A stretch of DNA of 64,000 nucleotides from Paenibacillus kribbensis (lineage in GTDB: Bacteria > Bacillota > Bacilli > Paenibacillales > Paenibacillaceae): positions 4,055,501 to 4,119,500 of the forward strand of contig NZ_CP020028.1 of assembly GCF_002240415.1 (NCBI RefSeq). Reading direction: 5' to 3'. The translations under genes were made by a program, and so were the position numbers. The notes beneath the pieces are model-generated. The model did no database searches, had not been told where the DNA came from, and saw only the letters and a program-made list of their open reading frames with translations. Of the stretch, positions 52,511 to 61,386 are shown piece after piece (within the stretch, counting starts at the first letter, position 1; each line of letters begins with the position of its first letter).

Positions 52511-53344
52511 TTATATAATAACGACGATTTCCAGCGTCAAGCCTCTTAATCCCTCACCTGCCGCAAGAGTGTTAATACGAAAATGATCGTTCTTGTGAAT
52601 CACAGGATCAGAAAGAATATAAGGTAAACGACTCGTATTGCTGGATTTTTCACCTGCCTGAATGGTCAGGTTGCGGCTGAAAATATTAGTCCAGCTCGGT
52701 AACGTTTCATAGTCGAACTGGGAGCATTTTTCAATGGAAAACTCACTTTTACTTGTCCCGTATACTCCGCAAGAGGCGTATATTTCCTTGATCTTCCCTT
52801 CAAACGGGAATCTCATTTCATATTTGCAGGGTCCTAGCGGAACCCGTTCCAGCACAAATACCATCGTTTTGGCCTCTGCCCGCTCCTGAATATAATCCAG
52901 CCTGTCATCCAACTGGTGAAACTGAACATCACGCTCCGTATATTTACGGGCCGAGACGATCTCTTCCTCCAGCCTTTTGAACCTGAGATCATCAATACCG
53001 CTTCCGCCCCCCTGACGATACTCAGGCTTCCAGGTACGGATGTATATTTCATCATCCATCACAAGCGGAATGTGCTGTCCTGCCAGTGGATGCTCCTGCG
53101 GATAAATGCCCAAATCGAGGCGAATCGTGTTTTCGTCTACTTCCTCATATCCGCCCTGAGCCAGCAAATGCTGCCCATTCAAATATACATCCAGCATCCT
53201 TGTACCCAATATATAAGGATGTGTCAGACGGATGTACAAGTCTTTATGCTTGTCCAGGTAGGCCTGATCCACAATAATCTCCTGCTCGTCCCAATAGATG
53301 ATTTCATTTCCATATCTGCGCAACATCATCTTCGTACCTGCCAA
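52511..53344 (-). CDS. Structural-type protein with central coiled coil
   Basis: A 277-residue protein starting MAGTKMMLRRYGNEIIYWDE. The N-terminal half has a beta-sandwich pattern (YILGTRMLDVYLNGQHLLAQ, DDEIYIRTWKPEYRQGGG), the centre a coiled coil (LRFKRLEEEIVSARKYTERD), and the C-terminal half another beta domain (GKIKEIYASCGVYGTSKSEF). This alternation is typical of fibre or baseplate-connector subunits. It is 14 nt from the next gene in the operon. No known family was recognised. Confidence 0.65.
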   Translation of the reverse strand: MAGTKMMLRRYGNEIIYWDEQEIIVDQAYLDKHKDLYIRLTHPYILGTRMLDVYLNGQHLLAQGGYEEVDENTIRLDLGIYPQEHPLAGQHIPLVMDDEIYIRTWKPEYRQGGGSGIDDLRFKRLEEEIVSARKYTERDVQFHQLDDRLDYIQERAEAKTMVFVLERVPLGPCKYEMRFPFEGKIKEIYASCGVYGTSKSEFSIEKCSQFDYETLPSWTNIFSRNLTIQAGEKSSNTSRLPYILSDPVIHKNDHFRINTLAAGEGLRGLTLEIVVII

Positions 53345-53358
53345 AATCCAACACCTCC

Positions 53359-54444
53359 TTATACATGAGTAATATCCAAAATAAAATGAAGAGGCTTGAT
53401 GCCAAAATGCTCATTTTTGCGCTCTACCTTCATCCAGAATTTCATCCTGCCTTCGGGTGGCAAAGTCCCCATAGGGAGTCGCTGCATATAGTCCCCTTGC
53501 GGATGATCCGTTCCATCATCATGGCTCAAATCTGCCCATTCATAGCCGAATTCCTCCAAATATTTCAGAATCCCCATCGAGATTTGCTCAGCCTTTTTAT
53601 TTTTGGAGGGATTATATAACTCCATTTGTACCTGAATGGTATTGTCATACATTGTGCCCAGGTAGGTTTCCCCGCTTAAGCTAAGCTCTTTATCCTTCCA
53701 CAGCACACGAAGATCGGTACCATACAGATACAGATCCCCTCCGTACATATCCATAGCGCCAAGGCTGGATAAAAGAACGCCATTCTCATCATAGACTCTC
53801 AGCATTCCGCTAAAGGGTACGGTCGGAAGCTCCATTTGTACCCCTGTCCACGTAGGCTCTACTTTGGAGGAAGCAATGGCATATCCATCGGGATCGCATA
53901 AAAATACGGAATAGCCTTCCGGCAAATTTCCCAGCGTTATTTTGTTGCTTTTGCATAGCACAAGCCTGTCTAAACCGAGGTTCTCGTATTCATCACATTG
54001 TGGATTTTTTAAGAGGACACCTATTTTTTCAGCCACCAGATCAGCTGAGTCAAATAGCTCCCACCCCAATCCGCGATTGGCATAAAAGGTCCACCGGTTC
54101 CCCTTCTTCTCTGCCCGCCAGCGGCTATACTCCCGAGTAGTTGTATCCTTACTCTCCAGAAATTCCAGCCGATGGTAGCCATCCTGCCAGATGACAATCC
54201 CGCCCTCGTCGCCATATGCAATAGGAACATAGTCAGCAGTAACTTCTAACAGCAGGGTAGGCTCATCCTTTGGTGCATCAAACAAAAGCATGGTTTCCTG
54301 TTCTGTGTGGGACATGATTAACTGCTGCAAGCCTGTATCCAGGGTACAAGCCGTTGTCGGAGATATTTGGTAGCGGGAGTGGATTTCTCCACTTTGAAAT
54401 GTGTCATCAAAAATCAATCCACTCCATTTCTTGTAGATCCCCAT
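53359..54444 (-). CDS. Structural-type beta-rich protein
   Basis: A 361-residue protein starting MGIYKKWSGLIFDDTFQSGE. The first 160 residues resemble a lectin- or LamG-like jelly roll (YGDEGGIVIWQDGYHRLEFL, KKGNRWTFYANRGLGWELFD), suggesting carbohydrate binding; the rest is beta-rich (NLPEGYSVFLCDPDGYAIAS). I choose the ATG at 54444, 14 nt after the upstream stop with AGGTGA ahead of it, over the ATG at 54519 that overlaps the upstream gene by 61 nt. Function is inferred only. Confidence 0.65.
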   Translation of the reverse strand: MGIYKKWSGLIFDDTFQSGEIHSRYQISPTTACTLDTGLQQLIMSHTEQETMLLFDAPKDEPTLLLEVTADYVPIAYGDEGGIVIWQDGYHRLEFLESKDTTTREYSRWRAEKKGNRWTFYANRGLGWELFDSADLVAEKIGVLLKNPQCDEYENLGLDRLVLCKSNKITLGNLPEGYSVFLCDPDGYAIASSKVEPTWTGVQMELPTVPFSGMLRVYDENGVLLSSLGAMDMYGGDLYLYGTDLRVLWKDKELSLSGETYLGTMYDNTIQVQMELYNPSKNKKAEQISMGILKYLEEFGYEWADLSHDDGTDHPQGDYMQRLPMGTLPPEGRMKFWMKVERKNEHFGIKPLHFILDITHV

Positions 54445-54458
54445 GAGATTTTTATCAC

Positions 54459-57400
54459 CTACCTTGTCTTCTTCCAGTTCCAGATGTTCCAAGAAGCGAT
54501 CTTGCCCATAATCATCCATATTTTTCGTTTGGACATGGCCGGTATCGATTGATTCGTAGCTTCGGATGGGGCCTCAATCACCGTCTTCAAGGTTTTATGA
54601 CGCTTGGCCGACTCTGGGGCTTCGATACGGACAGCAGCTATTTTTTTCAAACGAGTACCATCTTCTGCATCTGGAATCTGGGTCTTTATTACTTTTTTCT
54701 TTCTGGCAGCTTGTTCGTGCTCATCCTCGATATTTGTAGACATGACCTTTTTCTTGCGAGCACCTTCAGATATAGCATGCAGCTCGGTTTCTTCTATTTC
54801 AAAAACAGGCTCTGCAGCTATATGTGCAGGTATCACTGCTGGCAGCGTTTTTTCGATGGCTTGGCCTTGCTCCAGCTCCGGCATATCCACCATTTTGCTG
54901 ATATCTCCCGGCTGGGCAGTTTCAAGACCATCTCTGACACCGATGTATTCCTTCTCCTCACCACTGGCACGTTCCTGATGAATCCATATTGCTTCAAGCA
55001 CATTTTCAACCTGGTTACCTGTTCCACTCGTCTGCTCAACCACAGTCTCATTCGTTCTCATAATGCTGTCCGCCCGATCGATCTGATCTGTCATCGTCTC
55101 CTGAACAGATTCCATAGGAACTGCTCGATCTCCGTCAAGGAGGATAGCGTCGGAGATCTGGTTATGCTCCTGATTGTCAGCGTAAGTGCCGCCATTGATA
55201 ACGCCCTCTTGAATATCCTGATAAATAAGCGCGCGCTCTGATGAAGTAACGTCAGCTTCCTTCGTTTGCTCTAAAAGCTCGCTGGCTTTGATCTCATGCC
55301 GAACGGCTTCCAGGTTCACGATGCTTACACGTTCCGATGGAGCCAGTGTGACTTCCTCCGCCTCCAGGCTTTCTATACTTGTCCGCTCTGCTGGAACCAA
55401 CGCCACTTTCTCGGCTTCCAATTCGCCAATATACTGTGCGCTTTCCAGTGGTCCTGATTCCGCTGCATCAAAATTCCCAGTGCTCATGGCTGCCCTCTCC
55501 AAATGACTATATTCACCATCCAGAAGGGATTGGGAAAGAATGCCCTGCTCCATGGACTCTGTAACACCTGTAGTGCTGGAGAAGGTTCTGCCTGTTTCGA
55601 TATCCTGTGTTATGGCATTCGTACTATTCGAGCTCATAAGCGCCTTATCCAACGCCTGGATTTCGGCTTCGGCAGACGTGTGTCTTTCTGCATCTCCCAT
55701 CGCATGATATGCACCTTCGTAGGAAAAGAAGGAGTTACCAGATTCGGAGCTGATAAGCAGTCCCTCTTCAGCGAGAGACTTGCTGCCTTGCTCAGCGCTT
55801 GTTTGCAGCGTCCCTTCGGTATGCTCGATATAGGCTTGATTCGAACGAGTCTGGATAGCTTCCAGCGAACCACTGGCCAATGACGTTTCCAACTGATGAA
55901 TGACGCTATCTGTAATTTGATGAATCGAAGTCTGAGTTGTCCCTTCCTTCACAGCCTCTGCCACAATATTTTCAATGCCTGCTTCAATCAGTTCCATCGC
56001 CTGCTCACCATACATAATCCGGAGCATTCGAGCCATCTTGCTGATTTCAGGAGAATCTGCAATGATTTCTCTCAGGACATCGGCTGCAAGCAGCTCTTCA
56101 TACTGCCCCTCGAGCTCCAATCCATTTAAACGTGCAGAACCAAGGTCGTCCAACTCACCTTCTTGGCTGACGAATATCCGCTCTCCACGCTGAGATTCAT
56201 CTAACGTTGCGTGGTGCTCAGGGATACCAGAGCTTAGATGCTCATTGTCGGCATCTGCCGAGGAATGGATGTAGGCTGTAATGCTTTGCTCCTCTGGCAC
56301 CCCTTTAGAGTCATCGTAGTTTGAAGCTACTCTATATTGATCTGGACTGGCAGGACAGACTTGTTCACTATTGTAGCTAGCCACGCTCGTAGATTCGTTC
56401 AAGCTGTTCCCGCTTGAAGATGCGAGACCGCTAGTAACCGTTTCAGTCTGTACACCTATCCTGCCATCAGCGAATTCCATGCTGCCTGCTATTGAATGAC
56501 CTTGAAGCCCTTCAAGTGAGCCGCCGTTCGAAGTCTCCTGCATTCGATGAATCACGCTTTCAATCGGGCTTGGTGTAGCTGGTACATCAACGTGCTGCAA
56601 GCCCTCTGGCAGGTTATTTTCCATTCCCGCTTCGACCACTTCTGTCGCGTACTCGCCATATACAGAGCGGATTCCTTCAGATAACGTGCCCATCTCGGGT
56701 GACCCGGTGACCGATCCCATCGTTGGGTCTGCTGTAATGGACGAAGTGTTCTCCGGTTGTATAGAAAATACGCCATGCTCCGCCTTCAGCATGTCTTGGG
56801 GCTCCGCAGCATCTGGAAGATATATACGATCACCTGTCCCGGACTCATGAATCATCAGGAACTTGTCCTGTTTCAACTCCGTTGTGCGCATTCGTCCATG
56901 CCCAGCACCAGTGGCAGAACGCATCGATGCAGCAGTGCCATATTCGTTGGTGGAATCCATAAATTGGCGCTGTTTGACAAGCATCTGCCAATCTATGATG
57001 GCATCCTTGCTTTTGTCAGACTTTGCTGCACGTGCTTCCACGGGAGTATTATCATTTTTGGCACTGGCCTCGGTCTCCAGCACATCATCAGGAATAGTCC
57101 CGACTACCCGTTCAAGCTTTCCGGCTCTGGTTAAAGCGTTGATTTCATCCGAATCTAAAATCTGTTCCTTCACACTTGACCGTGATGTCTCAATCAGGGC
57201 ATCCCGAATATCGGTTCGATGGGGCAACGCCTCACCTGCCGGCTGGAATATAGATTCCATCGCCAGCCCCTCAGCCGCGACTGGCAGTTCTACCACCGCT
57301 GCACGATCCTGAAATATCTGTTGAATAACCGTCTGTTGTTCAGCGGTATCTCCCTGTTTCACGGTTTCTCCGTGAATTGCTGACTCAGAAGAAGGCGATC

Positions 57401-58019
57401 CGTTACCCTGACGCTGCTCGGATACAGAGCCTGCATCAAGAAGCCCCTCATAGGCAGGCAAAACATTTGCGAATTCATAGGTATCATTTGAAGTCTCTAC
57501 CTGTGGCCTCATTTGGGAAACGGCATCTTTCTCCCGCACCGCATTAACAATAAAATCAGCCTGAATGGACTTCTGCCGATCTCCCTGCTGTATAGAATCT
57601 GCATATTCCATGGAATGGATCTTGCCGCCCATTTTCCAACGAGCCTCTGACGCGGTGGAACGTGAAGGCTGCTGCGCCTTCTGTCTGACTTCTCCTCTAA
57701 AATGCCTGTGAATATCGGATAAGTAAGATACAATCGTCGAGTGAACAGCTTCCACGGTTTGACCCTCGAATTCACCAGCAATCGCTGCCTCTTTCCAATC
57801 TCTCCCGAATAAACTTGTAGCGGGATAGGGAGCTTTGGATGCATTCTTTAACGTATCCTGCCTCAGCGTTCGGTACGTACTATTCACAGGAGCAGACAGA
57901 TGGTAACGCGTATCCCGCTGTGTATCCAAGATCATGTCTGTACCAAATGCCAGTTCATAGCCCTTTTTAGAAAAAAGGGCGGTGATACTGATCAGGTAAG
58001 ATTTTTTACCGTCCAGCAT
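54459..58019 (-). CDS. 1186-residue low-complexity linker protein with duplicated segment and basic C-terminal repeats
   Basis: A short folded head (GKKSYLISITALFSKKGYEL) is followed by about 1000 residues of acidic, Glu/Ser/Thr/Ala-rich, mostly disordered sequence. An 80-residue unit occurs twice: SVYGEYATEVVEAGMENNLP with SPIESVIHRMQETSNGGSLE, and IMYGEQAMELIEAGIENIVA with DSVIHQLETSLASGSLE. Short tandem repeats include LEAEKVALVPAERTSIES and LEAEEVTLAPSERVSIVN. The C-terminus has four basic repeats of about 17 residues (ARKKKVMSTNIED, ARKKKVIKTQIPD, TRLKKIAAVRIEA, AKRHKTLKTVIEA). No known domain is seen. A scaffold, tether or tape-like role is a guess from composition and position. Confidence 0.65.
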   Translation of the reverse strand: MLDGKKSYLISITALFSKKGYELAFGTDMILDTQRDTRYHLSAPVNSTYRTLRQDTLKNASKAPYPATSLFGRDWKEAAIAGEFEGQTVEAVHSTIVSYLSDIHRHFRGEVRQKAQQPSRSTASEARWKMGGKIHSMEYADSIQQGDRQKSIQADFIVNAVREKDAVSQMRPQVETSNDTYEFANVLPAYEGLLDAGSVSEQRQGNGSPSSESAIHGETVKQGDTAEQQTVIQQIFQDRAAVVELPVAAEGLAMESIFQPAGEALPHRTDIRDALIETSRSSVKEQILDSDEINALTRAGKLERVVGTIPDDVLETEASAKNDNTPVEARAAKSDKSKDAIIDWQMLVKQRQFMDSTNEYGTAASMRSATGAGHGRMRTTELKQDKFLMIHESGTGDRIYLPDAAEPQDMLKAEHGVFSIQPENTSSITADPTMGSVTGSPEMGTLSEGIRSVYGEYATEVVEAGMENNLPEGLQHVDVPATPSPIESVIHRMQETSNGGSLEGLQGHSIAGSMEFADGRIGVQTETVTSGLASSSGNSLNESTSVASYNSEQVCPASPDQYRVASNYDDSKGVPEEQSITAYIHSSADADNEHLSSGIPEHHATLDESQRGERIFVSQEGELDDLGSARLNGLELEGQYEELLAADVLREIIADSPEISKMARMLRIMYGEQAMELIEAGIENIVAEAVKEGTTQTSIHQITDSVIHQLETSLASGSLEAIQTRSNQAYIEHTEGTLQTSAEQGSKSLAEEGLLISSESGNSFFSYEGAYHAMGDAERHTSAEAEIQALDKALMSSNSTNAITQDIETGRTFSSTTGVTESMEQGILSQSLLDGEYSHLERAAMSTGNFDAAESGPLESAQYIGELEAEKVALVPAERTSIESLEAEEVTLAPSERVSIVNLEAVRHEIKASELLEQTKEADVTSSERALIYQDIQEGVINGGTYADNQEHNQISDAILLDGDRAVPMESVQETMTDQIDRADSIMRTNETVVEQTSGTGNQVENVLEAIWIHQERASGEEKEYIGVRDGLETAQPGDISKMVDMPELEQGQAIEKTLPAVIPAHIAAEPVFEIEETELHAISEGARKKKVMSTNIEDEHEQAARKKKVIKTQIPDAEDGTRLKKIAAVRIEAPESAKRHKTLKTVIEAPSEATNQSIPAMSKRKIWMIMGKIASWNIWNWKKTR

Positions 58020-58049
58020 GTCACCGCCGACCTCCTTTAACCCTGCAGG

Positions 58050-59891
58050 TTAACTGTTCTTAACAAGCGTTTCCTTCAGAATACCCAAGCCGATCGGAGC
58101 GAATGGACTAATGGTAGCCAACGTGAACGGACTCACAGGTGTATCCGCCAAGGTATAACGGTAAATCTGCTTGTACTCGTAGGTGGCCAAAACCTCTTCA
58201 TCCGCTTTCGGTGCTTTGCCATCCAGGAATGTGATTTGCTTGGTTTCCAAATCCAATGTGTAATCCGTGCCGAATTTGACCTCAACACAATTGACTTTGA
58301 TTACCAGATTGAATGGTGTACCATCATCTTTTAAGGAAGGCTGATGAGATAAATGGAACACCTTGTTTTTCCCATCACCTGTGCCCAGAATTTCATGATC
58401 TGTCGTCTCTGCCACCTCCAGCTCATCGAGCTGTGAGATATTTTTCGGATGAACAGCATAGCACTCATCCAGCTTACCGACAAAGCCGTCATTTGGGTGA
58501 ACCACATACATAGGAGAAATATGGTATTTCCCGCTGTACACCGAAGGGTTAAACCGGGACTCACCTGCGTCCACCCGCTTGTCATGTGTAATGAAGGCGA
58601 GATAATGCTGCTGGTAATACGTTCCGCCAATGGACTGTTGAAGCTGTACCGAACTGTTACCGTTCGAAGTATTCGGCCCATAGTCTACGTATGTGGCCCC
58701 CAGCTTCATATCCCTTCCCCATTTCACTTCGTCCTTTTCCCGGCAGCCAGAGATCAGAACGTGATTTTTTCTTGGCGATTTGCCAAGCGTGGTCATTTTG
58801 CCAATGTAAAGTGGTGCAAAGTATGTGTTCTCAGGACCCGAGGTAGGATCGGGACGTAGGAACATGACAATACGGTCTTTGTTGAAGTTTCCCCAATAAT
58901 ATATGCTGGAGTCTCGCTGCCAGCCCCGGGTATAATTATCTAGTGAAGTGAAGGACAATGCTGTTGGCAACGAAGGATAGATATAGTAAATACAGGAGTA
59001 TACAGCGCTCATTAAGCTCGCTCCGGAATCCGGGTCAAAGTTCCGGGTAGTCACATCCCCGAAATTAATCATTTCTGTTCCCGTACCCGCCAGTACTCTG
59101 ATGTAAGAAGCATGAAGCTCACTGCCAGCGTCCGGTGCTTTAACTGTCGTCGGGATTTTAATCGTATTCGTCGCGTAGTCAACCGTAAAATCGGTAGGAG
59201 AAACCTCTACCTGATTAATATATAGCCGGACGCTCCCTGCCTTGATGGTCGTGTCCGCAGGTATTTTAAATTCTCGACGAGTTCCATCTCCGTCAGGAAG
59301 AATGGATTCTGGATCGCCTACCCTGATTCCGTTATTGACAGCTTCTACAATTTTTTCCGAGCGTACATCATCGAAGGTAAAGAAAAATAATCGCTTGGGC
59401 AAACTCGGAGCATTCGCAGCAGGCGCATAGGATACGGTAAATTGATCGCTTGCCAGTGCTGCTTTATTGAGCTTAAATACGCCACTGTAAGGTTCAAAGG
59501 TATATTCCGTTTTTTGAACGAATACACCATTCTTATATAACATCTCAGAATCTGGCTCTACAGGACGCACAACGACCTGCAATTGCGTGTCACTGCCTTC
59601 TACCCGCTTAGCCTCTCCGAGCACGGAGTTCTGCGAAATGAAGTCCATCTCCCCTGGCTGTTTGACCGTCCCGCCATAACCAAAAGCCATACCGAAGTTA
59701 CGTATCTGACCGTCACTGCCTGTGGATCTGAACAATCGAACGTCAGCGAATTTGGTCGCCGTATTTCTAGGGTTCCCGGTTACTGCCCGGTATTTAATAA
59801 ACGTATTCCAGCCATGAGCATTGAATTGTTTCTCCAATTCCTGCGGAAACAGTTGAAAAGTAGCATCTCCATCAAACCACGACACAATCAA
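58050..59891 (-). CDS. Tandem structural paralogue C (613 residues)
   Basis: A member of a three-gene family with the next two upstream genes. The shared head has a helix ending in NAHGWNTFIKYR and the FGMAFGYG turn; the shared tail has NPSVYSGKYHISPMYVVHPN, then a terminal SPFAPIGLGILKE. Two fibre-type beta-sandwich inserts are unique to this copy (GSVRLYINQVEVSPTDFTVD and NLVIKVNCVEVKFGTDYTLD). YIGKMTTLGKSPRKNHVLIS corresponds to the LYFGKLD/IYMGDFD segment of the paralogues. Probably a multimeric tail or baseplate-periphery subunit; no homologue is known to me. Confidence 0.7.
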   Translation of the reverse strand: MIVSWFDGDATFQLFPQELEKQFNAHGWNTFIKYRAVTGNPRNTATKFADVRLFRSTGSDGQIRNFGMAFGYGGTVKQPGEMDFISQNSVLGEAKRVEGSDTQLQVVVRPVEPDSEMLYKNGVFVQKTEYTFEPYSGVFKLNKAALASDQFTVSYAPAANAPSLPKRLFFFTFDDVRSEKIVEAVNNGIRVGDPESILPDGDGTRREFKIPADTTIKAGSVRLYINQVEVSPTDFTVDYATNTIKIPTTVKAPDAGSELHASYIRVLAGTGTEMINFGDVTTRNFDPDSGASLMSAVYSCIYYIYPSLPTALSFTSLDNYTRGWQRDSSIYYWGNFNKDRIVMFLRPDPTSGPENTYFAPLYIGKMTTLGKSPRKNHVLISGCREKDEVKWGRDMKLGATYVDYGPNTSNGNSSVQLQQSIGGTYYQQHYLAFITHDKRVDAGESRFNPSVYSGKYHISPMYVVHPNDGFVGKLDECYAVHPKNISQLDELEVAETTDHEILGTGDGKNKVFHLSHQPSLKDDGTPFNLVIKVNCVEVKFGTDYTLDLETKQITFLDGKAPKADEEVLATYEYKQIYRYTLADTPVSPFTLATISPFAPIGLGILKETLVKNS

Positions 59892-59922
59892 TCACCTCTA
59901 ATATTAGATTAGCCAAGCTACA

Positions 59923-61347
59923 CTATAAGGTAGTTGGTTTTATTTCATTTCCTTCATCATCTACTGTGTTCACATACAAGCCAATGCCCGCAGGCCTGAA
60001 TTGAGTACCTGGTTTTTTGGTCAATGGGGAAATTCCCTCTACCAGGAAGTAACGGTAAACATCAAATTCATCTGGACAGTGGGCCCGCTTGACTCTCAAT
60101 TTGTTGGCATTAAAGGAAAAGGCCGCCAAGGAGATCACATCTTTTAACGTTCCGCGTACACCCTCTTCGGGGTGAATAACGTATACTTTGGAAGTATGCA
60201 CCTTGCCACTGTAACGAGAAGGATTGAAAGTGTATTTGTACAAAGGGTTTTCAGCATTATTCCAGGCTCGCGGGTAATCCTTCTTGCCGTCAACCGAAGT
60301 TCTGGCCGGCGGCATGAGATTGGGTGGCGAATTCCAGGAAAGATAATGGGCTTGGTATCTCGCACCCTGCTTGGCACGATTAACCATAATATTATCCAGA
60401 CCGTTAGCCGGAAAGTTAGGATATGATTTTAATAATGGCATAATATGGGGCTGTCTGGATGTCGTATCGTCAAAGTCATACGTAGCGACTCCATTCACCG
60501 TATCCCTGATCGGAACCGTTCCTGCAAATAAAGCATAAACTTTATCGCCTTCCTCGACCGGGTCCAGCTTGCCAAAGTAGAGCGGAATGATCGGAACCAG
60601 ATTATTTTCTGGAGCCGGTACATTATCACACTGGATGGTAAAAAAGAAATTCGTGTCTGAAAGAGTCCCTTTTACGGAAATTTCAGAATCATTCCACCAG
60701 TTTGTATTTTGAACAGGATAGTTAAAAGAGTTGTTGTAGTAAGACTCCATCAGCTTATAACGCAGACCTGCTTGCATAATTGGAGACTGCATTCGTGCAC
60801 CTTCTGCTTTCGTCACTGTAAACATGGGACCGCTGGTCGTTGTCTTCCAAGTAGATTCCTCTACTTCAATATCTAGCGCTGCTCGAAGCTGTCCGGCTTC
60901 AGAATTATCGTTCCAGGCCAGTACAAGATCCGCACCGTCTGGCTTTAATCCTTTCAAATCTTCCAACATATACACATATAAAGTATGGGAAAGCCGGTAT
61001 TTGCGGAATTCATTCGTTGCCCATTCCCCAAACTGTTTGTAGGAATCTTTATCCGGGCGCTTCACATAATCGGCCAACCGAGGGTACCATGTTCCGGCGA
61101 TGGCGATACCGAAGCTTTGATTTTCCTTATTGGAATATATAAAATGTTCGGCAACCGTGATCCGATAATTGGTATAGTTCCTCACTAAATCCGAGGGATG
61201 GGTAATATTGGCATCAAAAATGACCCTTTTGTAATTGGCCGCGACTTTCCAGCCTGCGGTAGCGAGCAGCTCTCCCATACGGGGCTGTAAGTCCGATTCT
61301 GTTACTTTTGGAGTAAATGCTGCTGCTGTCGTATCAATGAATGACAT
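59923..61347 (-). CDS. Tandem structural paralogue B (474 residues)
   Basis: The shortest of three paralogues and probably closest to the family core. The head LLATAGWKVAANYKRVIFDA, FGIAIAGTWYP, the centre NTNWWNDSEISVKGTLSDTN, and the tail GARYQAHYLSWNSPPNLMPP, RAWNNAENPLYKYTFNPSRY, VIHPEEGVRGTLKDVI and EGISPLTKKPG all recur in paralogue A. TrpTrp and Asn/Pro-rich turns suggest an all-beta carbohydrate- or protein-binding fold. It is 31 nt from paralogue C, in the same operon. No catalytic motif is seen. Confidence 0.7.
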   Translation of the reverse strand: MSFIDTTAAAFTPKVTESDLQPRMGELLATAGWKVAANYKRVIFDANITHPSDLVRNYTNYRITVAEHFIYSNKENQSFGIAIAGTWYPRLADYVKRPDKDSYKQFGEWATNEFRKYRLSHTLYVYMLEDLKGLKPDGADLVLAWNDNSEAGQLRAALDIEVEESTWKTTTSGPMFTVTKAEGARMQSPIMQAGLRYKLMESYYNNSFNYPVQNTNWWNDSEISVKGTLSDTNFFFTIQCDNVPAPENNLVPIIPLYFGKLDPVEEGDKVYALFAGTVPIRDTVNGVATYDFDDTTSRQPHIMPLLKSYPNFPANGLDNIMVNRAKQGARYQAHYLSWNSPPNLMPPARTSVDGKKDYPRAWNNAENPLYKYTFNPSRYSGKVHTSKVYVIHPEEGVRGTLKDVISLAAFSFNANKLRVKRAHCPDEFDVYRYFLVEGISPLTKKPGTQFRPAGIGLYVNTVDDEGNEIKPTTL

Positions 61348-61386
61348 TTGTTTCTCCCCTTTCTTTGAATTACGATTTGTTCTTTG

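Noticed and set aside
54549..55241. 230-codon plus-strand frame in the structural module
   Set aside because: Lies opposite the 1186-residue protein gene; Cys/Phe-rich translation typical of an antisense shadow.
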